Shown here piece after piece: positions 9,724 to 18,889 of a stretch of 64,000 bases of DNA. The stretch's first letter is position 1; each line of letters opens with the position of its first letter. The stretch is from assembly GCF_020966635.1 (NCBI RefSeq), contig NZ_JAJKFQ010000005.1:248001-312000 (forward strand). Reading direction: 5' to 3'. This DNA comes from Stieleria sp. JC731. Lineage in GTDB: Bacteria > Planctomycetota > Planctomycetia > Pirellulales > Pirellulaceae. The notes beneath the pieces are model-generated. The model was not told where the DNA came from, searched no databases, and worked only from the letters and a program-made list of their open reading frames with translations. The position numbers and the translations under genes were made by a program.

Positions 9724-10839
9724 CTAGATCGGTGTAGGGCGACCGTAGAAGTAACCTTGCGCGAGATCGAAACCGATGTCGGAACAGGTTTGAGCTTCGC
9801 TTGACGTTTCGATGCCTTCGGCGAGGGCTTTTATTTCCAAGTCGCGAACCATTTTGACCAACGTTTCGAGCATTTGTCGTCGCGCCGCACCCGCATGATC
9901 GATCCCGTGGATCAAGCTGATATCGAACTTAACATAGTCCGGCTTCGATTCGATCAGTTCCGCCAGTCTCGCCTGTCCAGAGCCGAAGTCATCAAAGGCA
10001 AGTTCAATGTTCAAATCGTTGACGGCGGCAGATAGCTCGCGCATCACTTTACGGTTGGTCACGCTGGCTTCGTGGATTTCCAGAACCAAGTCAGCGTTGT
10101 CTGCGATCTGACGGACTTTCACAAGCGAATCGATCAGCTTGTCTGCGTCCTCGAGTTCTTTGGGATGGGTGTTCACAAACAGGTTGGGTCGTGGCGGTAG
10201 GTCACGTCCAACACGGATGCCTTCCCAGCGAAGCAGTTGGCTCAGTTCGACTTCCAGATTCAGTTGGCTGGCCGCATTGAACATTGCCGCGACTGATTCA
10301 AGGCCAAAGACTTTGCCGCGGCCAAGGATCTCGTGTCCGACAACATTCTGGCTGTCCATTTCCACGATGACTTGGAAGTGTGGACGCACCAATTTTTCGC
10401 TCATCATCCGATCGAACTGAACGAGTGCCAGTGCTTCGTCGCAAACATTGCGTGCAATCGTGCCAGTGGCTTGACCGGTTGGCGATTGTCGAAGGACACG
10501 AAATGGCGCTTCGGCAAAGTGCAACAGGTCTTCTTCTTCGATCGTGGTTTCGCCATGAAGGCGTTCACCATTGACGTAAGTCCCGTTGGTACTGCCAAGG
10601 TCACGTAGATATAGAACGCCATCACGAACCGAAAGGACGGCATGCTTGCCACTGACGGTATTGAATTGCAGCTTCAGTGAGCATCCCGGTTTCCGACCGA
10701 TCGTGAATTCGTCTTCATCGATTGGCAGGTGGCGTAGCGTGTCTCGGGGCTCCAATGAACCGGACAGAAACCACACGTCGCCTTTGATGGCGGAATCGTG
10801 GGTTCGTCGTTCCAGAGCGGAGCTGTCGACCGAGCTCAT
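9724..10839 (-). CDS. FHA-EAL protein (phosphopeptide-binding cyclic-di-GMP phosphodiesterase candidate)
   Basis: A 371-residue cytoplasmic signalling protein. Residues about 25-115 form an FHA domain: FTIGRKPG, SGKHAVL, and LGSTNGTYVNGERL hold the conserved Gly-Arg, Ser-x-x-His and Asn-Gly positions that read phosphothreonine. Residues about 140-371 form an EAL domain. The metal and catalytic positions of active EAL enzymes appear kept: E-I-L in HEILGRG, Asn in FVNTHP, Glu in LEIHEAS, AFDDFGSG, Lys in YVKFDIS, Glu in LAEGIET and Gln in AQGYFYGRP. So it could hydrolyse c-di-GMP under control of a Thr-kinase signal. The kinase-tubulin gene lies nearby, divergently transcribed, and is an obvious but untested partner. 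Confidence 0.9.
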   Translation of the reverse strand: MSSVDSSALERRTHDSAIKGDVWFLSGSLEPRDTLRHLPIDEDEFTIGRKPGCSLKLQFNTVSGKHAVLSVRDGVLYLRDLGSTNGTYVNGERLHGETTIEEEDLLHFAEAPFRVLRQSPTGQATGTIARNVCDEALALVQFDRMMSEKLVRPHFQVIVEMDSQNVVGHEILGRGKVFGLESVAAMFNAASQLNLEVELSQLLRWEGIRVGRDLPPRPNLFVNTHPKELEDADKLIDSLVKVRQIADNADLVLEIHEASVTNRKVMRELSAAVNDLNIELAFDDFGSGQARLAELIESKPDYVKFDISLIHGIDHAGAARRQMLETLVKMVRDLEIKALAEGIETSSEAQTCSDIGFDLAQGYFYGRPTPI

Positions 10840-11179
10840 AGCGGAGGATCATCGTGGGGCGAGCGAAGAAAACGTCTTCACCGTTACCGATATGAGTCAG
10901 ATGACTACAAATCAAGTCACGGCGGACCGGTGCACACCACACCGGCCGTGGGGGTAATTGTCAAACCCTAGGTTGTAATTCTAGGCAAGGTTATTCGGAC
11001 ATCGAATTCTGCAACGAAATTGAATGCCAAGGCCGAACGGTGTCATCGAAAGGATGCGATAGGTCACGTGATCGTGTCGGAAATTCAGTCAACCTAAAAG
11101 CAAGCTACCCTTCTACTGAGTTGCTTTGTAGGACTCGCTCGCCCCAACCCTACCAGAACGCAATATCGGTCCATCCCCC
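10840..11179. other. Divergent intergenic region (FHA-EAL / AAA ATPase)
   Basis: This 340-bp region separates two divergent genes and must hold both promoters. It contains an inverted repeat CCGGTG-7nt-CACCGG at 10927-10945 and a short CCTAG/CTAGG dyad around 10976-10985. No gene is supported. Shared control of the FHA-EAL protein and the ATPase/kinase operon from here is possible. Confidence 0.4.
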
Positions 11180-12505
11180 ATGTCTGTCTCCGTCCACGAC
11201 ACGCACGCCGTCGATCTCGGCTTGCTTGGTAGTCTGCTAACTGACGATACCTTTTGGCCTGCGGAAACCAGTTCGATCGCCGAGACAGGATTAAGCGATT
11301 CGTATGTCGAGGGATTGATTTTAAAGTCAATCCTATCAGTCGGTACGATGAGTGGTCGGCACCTGGCCGAATTCATCGGGCTGCCTTTCAAAGTCATCGA
11401 TCCGATTTTGGATTCGATGCGAACGCGAAAGCTCGTCGCGCACGTTCGACCGGCACCCTTCAACGACTATTACTACTCGTTGACCGAGCTCGGACAAACT
11501 CGCGCCCAAGCTCAAATGGAACAGTGCAGCTATGTCGGACCTGCGCCTGTCCCGCTATCCGACTATGTATTAAGCGTCGAAGCTCAGGCAGCGGGTTTAG
11601 AACCTGTGACAGAAAACCAGCTTGGCAAAGCGCTTTCAAAGATCTCCTACCGACGCGAATTGCTGGATTGTCTTGGACCTGCGATCAACAGCAATACAGG
11701 CTTATTTTTGTTTGGCCAGCCTGGAAACGGAAAGACGACGATCGCACGTTGTTTGACAGAATGCCTTGGCCAAGAGATTTGGATTCCTGCCGCCATTCTT
11801 GACGACGGAAATCTGATCAAACTGCAAGACGATGCGTTTCATCGCCCTTCGCCAGTGCCGGAAAACTGCGGCAACTTATTGAAAGCGCAGGAGTGGGATC
11901 GACGTTGGTTGCGAATCCAACGCCCGACGGTGATGGTCGGTGGTGAGTTGTCGATGGAAAACCTCGAAGTAAGGCACGATCCTCGGAGCAACATCTGTGA
12001 AGCTCCGCTACAGATGAAAAGCAATTGTGGCTGCTTGCTGATCGACGATTTCGGACGCCAGAGAATCGCACCCGAAGAGTTGTTGAATCGTTGGATTGTT
12101 CCGCTGGAAAATCGTTGTGATTTCCTGACACTGCCAACCGGCAAGAAGATTCAAATCCCGTTTGAACAACTGCTCATCTTTTCGACCAATCTAGATCCTG
12201 GCGATCTTGTCGATGAAGCATTCTTAAGACGCGTGCCATACAAAATCTTTGTCGACGATCCAGATGCAACTGAATATCGCGAATTGATGAAAGCGGTGAT
12301 GCATCAGATGGGGTTTCCTGAGACACCAGAAGCATCCGACTACATGCTGGCGTATTACCAAAAGACAAAACGCTCACCACGTCGCTGTCACCCACGTGAT
12401 CTGTTAAAGCAAGTTGAATCGTTTTGTCGCTACCGACAACAACCATTGTCGATGCGTCCGGACTATCTCGAACGCGCATGTCGAAGCTATTTCAGCGACC
12501 TATAA
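11180..12505 (+). CDS. AAA-family ATPase with N-terminal winged-helix-like domain
   Basis: A 441-residue protein. Residues about 35-105 are winged-helix-like: ILKSILSVGTMSGRHLAEFI, then KLVAHVRPA and YYYSLTELGQTRA. Walker A is FGQPGNGKTTIA at about residues 177-188, Walker B is GCLLIDDFGRQ near 284, and a sensor-type segment LLIFSTNLDPGDLVDEAFLRR follows near 333, with a C-terminal lid. The domain order resembles AAA proteins with a DNA- or protein-binding head. No signal peptide or membrane span. It lies 58 bp upstream of the kinase-tubulin gene on the same strand, so the two probably form an operon; the ATPase may remodel or load the tubulin-like partner. Function is otherwise unknown. Confidence 0.85.
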   Translation: MSVSVHDTHAVDLGLLGSLLTDDTFWPAETSSIAETGLSDSYVEGLILKSILSVGTMSGRHLAEFIGLPFKVIDPILDSMRTRKLVAHVRPAPFNDYYYSLTELGQTRAQAQMEQCSYVGPAPVPLSDYVLSVEAQAAGLEPVTENQLGKALSKISYRRELLDCLGPAINSNTGLFLFGQPGNGKTTIARCLTECLGQEIWIPAAILDDGNLIKLQDDAFHRPSPVPENCGNLLKAQEWDRRWLRIQRPTVMVGGELSMENLEVRHDPRSNICEAPLQMKSNCGCLLIDDFGRQRIAPEELLNRWIVPLENRCDFLTLPTGKKIQIPFEQLLIFSTNLDPGDLVDEAFLRRVPYKIFVDDPDATEYRELMKAVMHQMGFPETPEASDYMLAYYQKTKRSPRRCHPRDLLKQVESFCRYRQQPLSMRPDYLERACRSYFSDL

Positions 12506-12518
12506 AGTTCATACCCCA

Positions 12519-12560
12519 GTGATCCAACTACGTTGTGATCCAACAAACTCGTGATCCAAC
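12519..12560 (+). repeat. Three direct GTGATCCAAC repeats, period 16 bp
   Basis: Exact copies of GTGATCCAAC start at 12519, 12535 and 12551, one every 16 bp. They fill most of the 58-bp gap between the ATPase stop and the kinase-tubulin start; the last copy ends 3 bp before the ATG at 12564. The spacers differ (TACGTT, AAACTC), so the decamer itself is the repeated unit. Position would suit an operator, an RNA-protein binding site over the ribosome entry site, or slippage-born sequence. Confidence 0.8.
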
Positions 12561-12563
12561 AAG

Positions 12564-15500
12564 ATGGCAGCGGTCAAGAACATTCAAATCGAGCCTGGCT
12601 TTGAACCGATCGAAGGCTATGTGCTGGAAGAGCGAATCGGGCAAGGCGGTTTTGGCGAAGTCTGGCGTGCGACCGCGCCCGGTGGGCTGAAGAAGGCTGT
12701 CAAGTTTGTCTATGGCAAGCACGGTGAACGCCACGCCGCACAGGAGCTGAAATCACTGGAACGTATTCGTGGGATTCAGCACCCATTTATTTTGACGCTC
12801 GAACGGTTCGAATTTATCGACAACCAGTTGGTCATCGTTACCGAACTCGCTGAAGGCACGTTGGAAGATCTGTTCAATCAGCATCGCAAACGTGGTTCGT
12901 GTGGAATACCGCGTGAGGCGCTTCTTGGATACTTGCGTGACGCTGCCGATGCACTGGACTATCTACACCAGCACTATCAGCTTCAGCACCTTGACATTAA
13001 ACCCGGCAATTTATTGATCGTCGGAGGACGCGTCAAAGTCGCAGACTTCGGCTTGCTGAAGGATCTTGGCGAAATCGATTGCAGTATGGTTGGCGGATTG
13101 ACACCCATCTACGCGCCTCCAGAGCTGTTTGATGGACGCCCGACGTTGCATAGCGATCAGTATTCACTGGCCGTGATGTATCAGGAAATGCTGACGAATT
13201 CTCGGCCATTCAATGGACGGACCATTGCGCAACTTGCAACGCAGCACGTTCACAATTCACCGAACTTATCGCCGTTGCCAGCATCGGACCGCCCCACGGT
13301 TGCTCGCGCATTGGAGAAAAGCCCAGATCGCAGGTTCGAAAGTTGTGCCGCGTTTATCGACAAGTTGGCGAACCCACATGGGGCGACCGAAATGCCAACA
13401 GAAAAACTAGATGTCGATGAAGGTCAAAGTAGCGAAGTCATTGATCTTCCACAGCTGAGCGAGCATGTCGTTCGCGATCACGACGCGCCAACGACGCATG
13501 CCTTAGTGGTCGCATTGGGCGGCACCGGGACGGACATCCTAAATCAAGTCCGTCGCCGAGTATTCGACTTCGGTGCCGCAAGTCCGCTGACACTGCATAG
13601 CGTTCTGATCGATACGGATATCGTTGGGACCCAAGCGGCGCAAATGATTGATCCGACCGATCAGGTTGCACGGACACGTGTTGTTCCCGCACGCTTGCGA
13701 TCGGCAAATGACTATCGCGCGTCCGGTACCGGACGTTTCGCTTCGATCTCGCGGCGATGGATTTACAACGTTCCCCGCAATGGCCAGACCAGTGGAATGA
13801 GACCGCTGGGGCGTCTGGCACTCGTCGATCACGGTCACGAAGTCGTTGAACAATTGACAGCTGCGATTCGAGAATTGAAGCAGTCGGCTTCGGGGGGCGA
13901 ACAAACCAAGGTTTATGTTGTTGCTTCGCTCACCGGAGGCACCGGTGGCGGAATGTATTTCGATGTCGCGTATCTCCTGCGGCACCTTTTGGACGAACAA
14001 GCTTTAGAGAACGTCGCGATCGTTTCATTGCTAACGACAAATCGTTTTCAAGGTGACCCATCAAAGCCACTTGCGCTGCATGCGACCAAGTCTGCATTGA
14101 CCGAGTTCGATTACTTTTTGAAACCGGGAAATAGCTATCCCGGCGACAGCGGCGGTGGCTGGCCCTCCGTTCCGGCGGCAAGAACACCTCTGCATAACGC
14201 ATACATTATCGCTCCATCGGATCGGTCGACCGAACGTCGCGCCCTCGATTCCGCGGTCAATTACCTGTGGGCTGACGCGACGATCGGAAACGAATCATTT
14301 GAAAAAGGTCGCCACATCGAAAGCATTTCATCGTTGGCGACATGTCTCCGGACGGTAGGCGTTGTTCAGCTCGGCGAGCCTATCGACCACCAAGCGATGG
14401 TGTTGGGGCCCGCAAACGCTCGCCAACTGTTGCGATGCTGGGTCGGCGATGATCAGGCGTCAATTTCGGCAGCTGGCATCTCGGCAGCGGGTGAGTTTTC
14501 GCGAAGGATCATCCGTCGGTGCTACCTAACGGATGAAGTTTTGCGATCGATTCCGGAAAAATGGATCGCGTCTGACAAAAACGATCTGCGACAGCTTGTG
14601 AAAGAGCAATTGGTTCATCTTGAACCCGTTGTGTTATCTGATCGCGGTACGGTTGAGGCTCATCTCGTTCGATGGTTGTCTACTTTTGTGGATCTCGATC
14701 AGATCCAAGTGATTGTCGAACAAGCGATTCAACAGATTGATCGAGAGCTGCGGATCCACTTGCTTGACCAGCGATTGAATCTTTCGTCCGCATTGTCAGC
14801 GGTCAAGGCTCTGCAAGTGCATTGTTCGGACATCCGAAGTCGGTTGTATCAACATGGTCAGCAGCAACAAAGCGACAATCAAACTGATCAATCAGGTAAC
14901 GCTAGCAGGAAGCGTTTGGTTGCACTTGAAGAGGCCTGCTTGGCAGGAGAGCAGCTCGTTGAATCCGTCGCCGCTCGAGTCGCTTCGGATATCGCGTCGA
15001 AAATCGAGAAAGGTTTGGGACGAATCTCTGAGACGATCCAGGCCGCAATCGAAGCGATCGAATTCGGAATAACTCAATTGTCAGATGACAACTCGGGTGA
15101 AGTGGACCCGTGGCTTCATTTAGAAAGTCATGCGTCATCGCAAAAGGACAAGTTTTTTGACCGTCTGCATGAGCGGTGTGCGTCGAATTATCTGCTGCGT
15201 TTAATCGATCCCGGAAGGGCCGCACAGTTGGGGAGCTGGGTGACTGACTTCTCTGGCGAGTTGACGGAGAAGACACGAGAGTTCTTGGTGGAGTGCGAAA
15301 GTAACGAAGCACGCGATTGCAATAGTCTGGAACACCAAACGACAACGGCGTTCGCGTCCCCAGTGGATGACTCGGTGGCGGGGACAACGAAGATACGAGA
15401 CGGCCTAGCTGGAGGCGGTTCCGATTCGACTGGCATTTCGAAAACCCAGTCTTGGGCCGCAGGCAACGTTCCTGAAGTCTTAAGCGTGACAGCCGCGATC

Positions 15501-15776
15501 GAAGCCGCCCGTCCTGTTTTGTTGGAATGTGGTGGCAAACAAAGGCACTATCTGATTTGCCGAAATCAGTCAGAGCGAGAGCAGCTCGTTTCCCAATTGC
15601 CCGAGGAGATTCAATCGAGTGTCTCCGTCATCATTTCACGCAAGGCAACGCCAATGCTGATTCACGAAGGGCAGCAAATCGATGTCGGAAATGTTTTGCG
15701 GTGGTTGGATTCGTTAACCGGCGATGACGGCAAGATCAGTCGTCGACTTGCGACTCGGTGCGACATCGAGTGGTAG
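12564..15776 (+). CDS. Ser/Thr protein kinase fused to a tubulin/FtsZ-like GTPase domain
   Basis: A 1070-residue fusion. Residues about 19-275 are a Hanks-type kinase: GQGGFGEV loop (26-33), Lys47 in AVKFV, HLDIKPGN with catalytic Asp144, VADFGLL with Asp161, and TPIYAPPE. The usual HRD arginine is leucine, so it is a non-RD kinase. From about 313 a tubulin-like domain (PF13809 'tubulin-like' type) starts with ALVVALGGTGTDIL, followed by the GTP-binding signature LTGGTGGGMYFD (GGTGGG at 458-463). The rest, to about 1070, is helical with a Gln/Ser-rich coiled stretch near 770-790. There is no transmembrane segment. Co-transcribed with the AAA ATPase. Likely role is a phosphorylation-linked, filament- or membrane-associated GTPase; the substrate and filament behaviour are unknown. 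Confidence 0.9.
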   Translation: MAAVKNIQIEPGFEPIEGYVLEERIGQGGFGEVWRATAPGGLKKAVKFVYGKHGERHAAQELKSLERIRGIQHPFILTLERFEFIDNQLVIVTELAEGTLEDLFNQHRKRGSCGIPREALLGYLRDAADALDYLHQHYQLQHLDIKPGNLLIVGGRVKVADFGLLKDLGEIDCSMVGGLTPIYAPPELFDGRPTLHSDQYSLAVMYQEMLTNSRPFNGRTIAQLATQHVHNSPNLSPLPASDRPTVARALEKSPDRRFESCAAFIDKLANPHGATEMPTEKLDVDEGQSSEVIDLPQLSEHVVRDHDAPTTHALVVALGGTGTDILNQVRRRVFDFGAASPLTLHSVLIDTDIVGTQAAQMIDPTDQVARTRVVPARLRSANDYRASGTGRFASISRRWIYNVPRNGQTSGMRPLGRLALVDHGHEVVEQLTAAIRELKQSASGGEQTKVYVVASLTGGTGGGMYFDVAYLLRHLLDEQALENVAIVSLLTTNRFQGDPSKPLALHATKSALTEFDYFLKPGNSYPGDSGGGWPSVPAARTPLHNAYIIAPSDRSTERRALDSAVNYLWADATIGNESFEKGRHIESISSLATCLRTVGVVQLGEPIDHQAMVLGPANARQLLRCWVGDDQASISAAGISAAGEFSRRIIRRCYLTDEVLRSIPEKWIASDKNDLRQLVKEQLVHLEPVVLSDRGTVEAHLVRWLSTFVDLDQIQVIVEQAIQQIDRELRIHLLDQRLNLSSALSAVKALQVHCSDIRSRLYQHGQQQQSDNQTDQSGNASRKRLVALEEACLAGEQLVESVAARVASDIASKIEKGLGRISETIQAAIEAIEFGITQLSDDNSGEVDPWLHLESHASSQKDKFFDRLHERCASNYLLRLIDPGRAAQLGSWVTDFSGELTEKTREFLVECESNEARDCNSLEHQTTTAFASPVDDSVAGTTKIRDGLAGGGSDSTGISKTQSWAAGNVPEVLSVTAAIEAARPVLLECGGKQRHYLICRNQSEREQLVSQLPEEIQSSVSVIISRKATPMLIHEGQQIDVGNVLRWLDSLTGDDGKISRRLATRCDIEW

Positions 15777-15874
15777 TCACAAGAAACTAGATTCCTTCGT
15801 ATGGCGAACACTTCCATGGGGGGCTGGCCCGGTATATCTTTGGGGTGGTCCTTCGTATCTTTGGATTTTCGACA

Positions 15875-16063
15875 ATGATTCATTGCCCACGATGTCAAAA
15901 TCGTCCTTCGGAGTGTTTTCGGTCTCGTTGGTTCAAGCAACTGATCCATCTACCGAGGCTACGTCTGCGATGGCGTTGCATGCGCTGCGGGACCAAGTTC
16001 ACGGATTGGATTTGGGTGCGGCCTCCTGCGAACCCATTTGAAAACAATATGTCCGAGGGCTAG
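15875..16063 (+). CDS. Small zinc-ribbon protein
   Basis: A 62-residue protein starting at ATG 15875. It carries two Cys-x2-Cys pairs, CPRC near the N-terminus and CMRCGTKF about 32 residues later, separated by a basic, Leu-rich segment (RSRWFKQLIHLPRLRLRWR). This is the build of the short zinc-ribbon proteins common in planctomycetes. It follows the kinase-tubulin gene by 98 bp on the same strand and may be in the same transcript. No strong Shine-Dalgarno sequence is seen. The coding call rests on the motif spacing; it could still be chance. Confidence 0.55.
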   Translation: MIHCPRCQNRPSECFRSRWFKQLIHLPRLRLRWRCMRCGTKFTDWIWVRPPANPFENNMSEG

Positions 16064-16391
16064 AGAGATCTCCGTCTATTGATTCACTGGACGTTGTCTA
16101 AGTTTCTTGCCTGCGTTTCTCACGACATCGTTGGCCGGATTCCCTATCGAGAATTCCAACGAAACCGATTGGGGGATTCCCTTGTTGATGCGTCCAGGCA
16201 AGGAAATCGAAGTAGGTTTAGTTAGCCCAAGGGACGGCAAATTGGTCCGTACCCCGCGGTCTCTTCGTCCGACAGATAGGTCGGAACTGGGAAACTGTTT
16301 TGTATGTGATGTTGGGGCCGCATCACAGCCAACCTGCTTCTGCGACTGTCGACTGAACGCCGATCGTGCAGTTTTGACACAGGGAAAGTGC
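16064..16391. other. Intergenic region before the HDOD gene
   Basis: The HDOD reading frame stays open through most of this stretch, but the sequence does not resemble any domain and the strong ribosome site AGGGA lies at its end (16381-16385), so I treat it as leader/promoter DNA. Nothing else is seen. Confidence 0.4.
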
Positions 16392-17351
16392 ATGACCAAC
16401 GAAAAAACGATTCGTCGAATTGAACGTCTAATTCAGTGTCCGGATCTACTTCATACACCTCCGGAAGTTGCACAGTCGCTTTTACAGCTGACGCAAAACG
16501 AAGACTGCACAACGCATGAGATCGTTGAATGCATCAAGACTGACCCGGCAATGGCGAGCCGCGTTATGCGACTTGTCAATTCGCCGCGATTTGGTTTAAA
16601 CGCGCCGGTTACGAACCTGCACCAAGCGGTAGCATTGCTGGGACAGCGAAGCATGCGTTTGATCGCGATGACATTCAGCATCACGCAGGCATTTTCCAGC
16701 GGTTCGGCGCGAGAGTTGTATAACGATTTCTGGCGACGCGCTTTGACCGTCGCTGCGGCTTCCTATCAACTTAGTAAACGCTATCCACTAATCGATTCGC
16801 AGGACGCTTACACAACTGGGCTGCTGGCCCATGTTGGAACATTGCTGCTGGCCCAGGCGGAAGGTGAATGGTACTTGGCCTTTTATCAACAGCACGTTGG
16901 GCTGGGGTTGCCTGCCGCGGAACGTGACTACTACGGCGTCGATCACGCAGAGATTGGCGGTTTGTTGCTACGCAACTGGAACTTTCCAGGCGAAATCGCT
17001 GATAGCGTACGACATCATCTCGATGATTCCGCGGATGATCCGTTGTCGCTGATCATTCGTGCCGCTGCCTTGGTTTCAGGTGCAATTTGGGATGCCAACG
17101 GTGAATCAGTCGGCAAATGCCGCAAGCTGTTGGAGGAACGATTTAACATTGACATCGATGGATTCACCGAGCTGGTTCTTCTGTGTCGTGATGACGTGAT
17201 GCTTGAAATGGAAGTCTACGGCGTTCAATCCGAGGCTCCCCCAGACCCCAGTGCGCTTTTGGATCTGGCACGCCAGCGGTATCTTGAAACTTCGTTGCAG
17301 TCGGCACTTGAGATGGATTCGTTCGAGTCCATTTTTGAACAGAACTTCTAA
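16392..17351 (+). CDS. HDOD domain signalling protein
   Basis: A 319-residue protein; ATG 16392 follows an AGGGA ribosome site. Residues about 8-215 form an HDOD domain, a catalytically inactive relative of HD phosphohydrolases: PDLLHTPPEVAQSLL, TDPAMASRVMRLVNSP, LHQAVALLGQRSMRLIAM, the central FWRRALTVAAASYQLSK, GLLAHVGTLLLA and DYYGVDHAEIGGLLLRNW. The HD residues of active enzymes are not kept at the 'HVGT' position (typical for HDOD). The C-terminal 100 residues are helical and end in an acidic tail. HDOD proteins act in signalling hubs, often with chemotaxis or c-di-GMP proteins; the partner here is unknown. An upstream in-frame start at 16107 would add 95 unlike residues. Confidence 0.88.
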   Translation: MTNEKTIRRIERLIQCPDLLHTPPEVAQSLLQLTQNEDCTTHEIVECIKTDPAMASRVMRLVNSPRFGLNAPVTNLHQAVALLGQRSMRLIAMTFSITQAFSSGSARELYNDFWRRALTVAAASYQLSKRYPLIDSQDAYTTGLLAHVGTLLLAQAEGEWYLAFYQQHVGLGLPAAERDYYGVDHAEIGGLLLRNWNFPGEIADSVRHHLDDSADDPLSLIIRAAALVSGAIWDANGESVGKCRKLLEERFNIDIDGFTELVLLCRDDVMLEMEVYGVQSEAPPDPSALLDLARQRYLETSLQSALEMDSFESIFEQNF

Positions 17352-17516
17352 CCAGCGCATCGGTCGCCCCGGCAGGCAGCAAAAGACGAGTCTTCGGCAA
17401 TCTTGTGAAGCTCACCACGACGGTTTGTGTCGAGCTTTTCGCACGGAGTTATCATTGAACGAAATGAACAGTCCGATTAGGTCTGTTCGATTCCGACTCT
17501 CGTCAGGTTTTCGTTC

Positions 17517-18785
17517 ATGAACAAGCTCCATTCGAAGTTGCCCATCAGCGTTTTTAATCGCTCGGTAAAGACAGCAGCGTTATTTCTCGTTTGTCTATAT
17601 TTTGGCAGTTGCGAGAAAGTTTGCCTCGCACAGCAGTCCAAGCCACTGAAAGTCTTTGTGCTTGCCGGGCAATCCAATATGCAAGGGCACGCGCAAGTAA
17701 AAACGTTCGCAGCGGCGCGGATGAATGCACAAGCCGCTCCACTGTTGGAGGATCTGACGGACGAAAATGGCGAGCCGAAAACGTGTCGCAACGTCTGGAT
17801 TAGCTCAGTCGGTTCGGCAGATGTTGAGCAAACGGGTCAGCTAACGATCGGGTATGGCGCCAAAGCTGGCGGCCCCAAGATCGGTCCTGAGTACACATTC
17901 GGGTTTTACATGGAGCGGTATCTTGATGAGCCAATCTTGATCATCAAAACGGCTTGGGGTGGCAAAAGTATCAACACGGATTTTCGGCCCCCCAGTGCTG
18001 AGCCCTATCAATTTAGTTCTGATCAATTGGAACTGTTCCGTAAGCAAGGCAAGGATGTCAGCAAGTTGCAGGCGGAAAAGAAGGCCGCGACCGGTGTGTA
18101 CTACGCTCAGATGATCAAGCATATCAACCATGTATTGGGCGATATTGAACGCGTCTACCCCGGCTATGATCCAGAATCAGGATATGAATTGGCTGGTTTC
18201 GTCTGGTTTCAAGGATGGAACGATATGGTGGATCGAGGGACGTATCCCAATCGAGATCAGCCCGATGGCTACGCTGAATACAGCGAATTACTAGCGGAGC
18301 TTATTCGCAACATTCGCAAAGATCTCCAGGCTCCCTCATTGCCAGTGGTGATCGGTGTGTTGGGCGTTGGTGGACCGACTCAAGAATACGGACAAGACCA
18401 GCAACGCTACAAATCAACGCATGACAATTTTCGTCAAGCGATGGCTGAACCGGCGAAGATGGAAGAATTTGAAGGAACCGTCGCGGCAGTTCTAACCGAA
18501 CGCTATTGGGATCAAGAGATCGTACGGTTGCGCCGAATCGAAAAAACAATCCAACCACAAATCAAAGAGATCAAAAAACAAATCGCCAACAAAGATCGCA
18601 CGAAGAAGGATGGCGATGCGGCGATCGAGCAACTTTATCGAGACACGTTTTCAGAATCGGAGTTGAGCTATCTGCGCGATAGTGTTTCCAATGGCGACTA
18701 TCACTACATGGGGTCGGCAGCCATCATGACACAGATTGGGAAAGGTTTCGCCGAGGCTATGATGGGCTTGTTGAACCGCAAATAA
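17517..18785 (+). CDS. Secreted sialate O-acetylesterase-like carbohydrate esterase (SGNH type)
   Basis: A 422-residue protein with a signal sequence (TAALFLVCLYFGSCEKVCLAQ, ending near residue 40). The SASA/DUF303-type esterase domain starts at KVFVLAGQSNMQGH, where the Ser of GQSNM is the expected nucleophile; WGGKSI and GFVWFQGWND follow as later blocks. A Lys/Glu/Gln-rich helix (about 335-370) lies near the C-terminus, ahead of YHYMGSAAIMTQIGKGFAEAM. It probably removes acetyl groups from polysaccharide outside the cytoplasm or in the periplasm. It is followed directly by a strong bidirectional terminator shared with the convergent ThuA gene. Confidence 0.85.
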   Translation: MNKLHSKLPISVFNRSVKTAALFLVCLYFGSCEKVCLAQQSKPLKVFVLAGQSNMQGHAQVKTFAAARMNAQAAPLLEDLTDENGEPKTCRNVWISSVGSADVEQTGQLTIGYGAKAGGPKIGPEYTFGFYMERYLDEPILIIKTAWGGKSINTDFRPPSAEPYQFSSDQLELFRKQGKDVSKLQAEKKAATGVYYAQMIKHINHVLGDIERVYPGYDPESGYELAGFVWFQGWNDMVDRGTYPNRDQPDGYAEYSELLAELIRNIRKDLQAPSLPVVIGVLGVGGPTQEYGQDQQRYKSTHDNFRQAMAEPAKMEEFEGTVAAVLTERYWDQEIVRLRRIEKTIQPQIKEIKKQIANKDRTKKDGDAAIEQLYRDTFSESELSYLRDSVSNGDYHYMGSAAIMTQIGKGFAEAMMGLLNRK

Positions 18786-18814
18786 CGCAGTGTGGTGTTG
18801 ATAGTCTGAATGCA

Positions 18815-18854
18815 AAAAACGCCGCCCGATTGTTTGCAGCCAGGCGGCGTTTTT
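18815..18854. terminator. Bidirectional rho-independent terminator
   Basis: A 12-bp perfect stem, AAAAACGCCGCC (18815-18826) with GGCGGCGTTTTT (18843-18854), and a 16-nt loop. The A-run on one side and the T-run on the other make it work in both directions, fitting its place between the convergent esterase and ThuA genes. Confidence 0.9.
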
Positions 18855-18889
18855 ATTGGTTGAACCGTCTATCTACGACGCAGAAACAG

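Noticed and set aside
10927-10945. CCGGTG/CACCGG inverted repeat as a transcription terminator
   Set aside because: There is no T-run and it lies in a divergent promoter region, so it is more likely an operator or chance.
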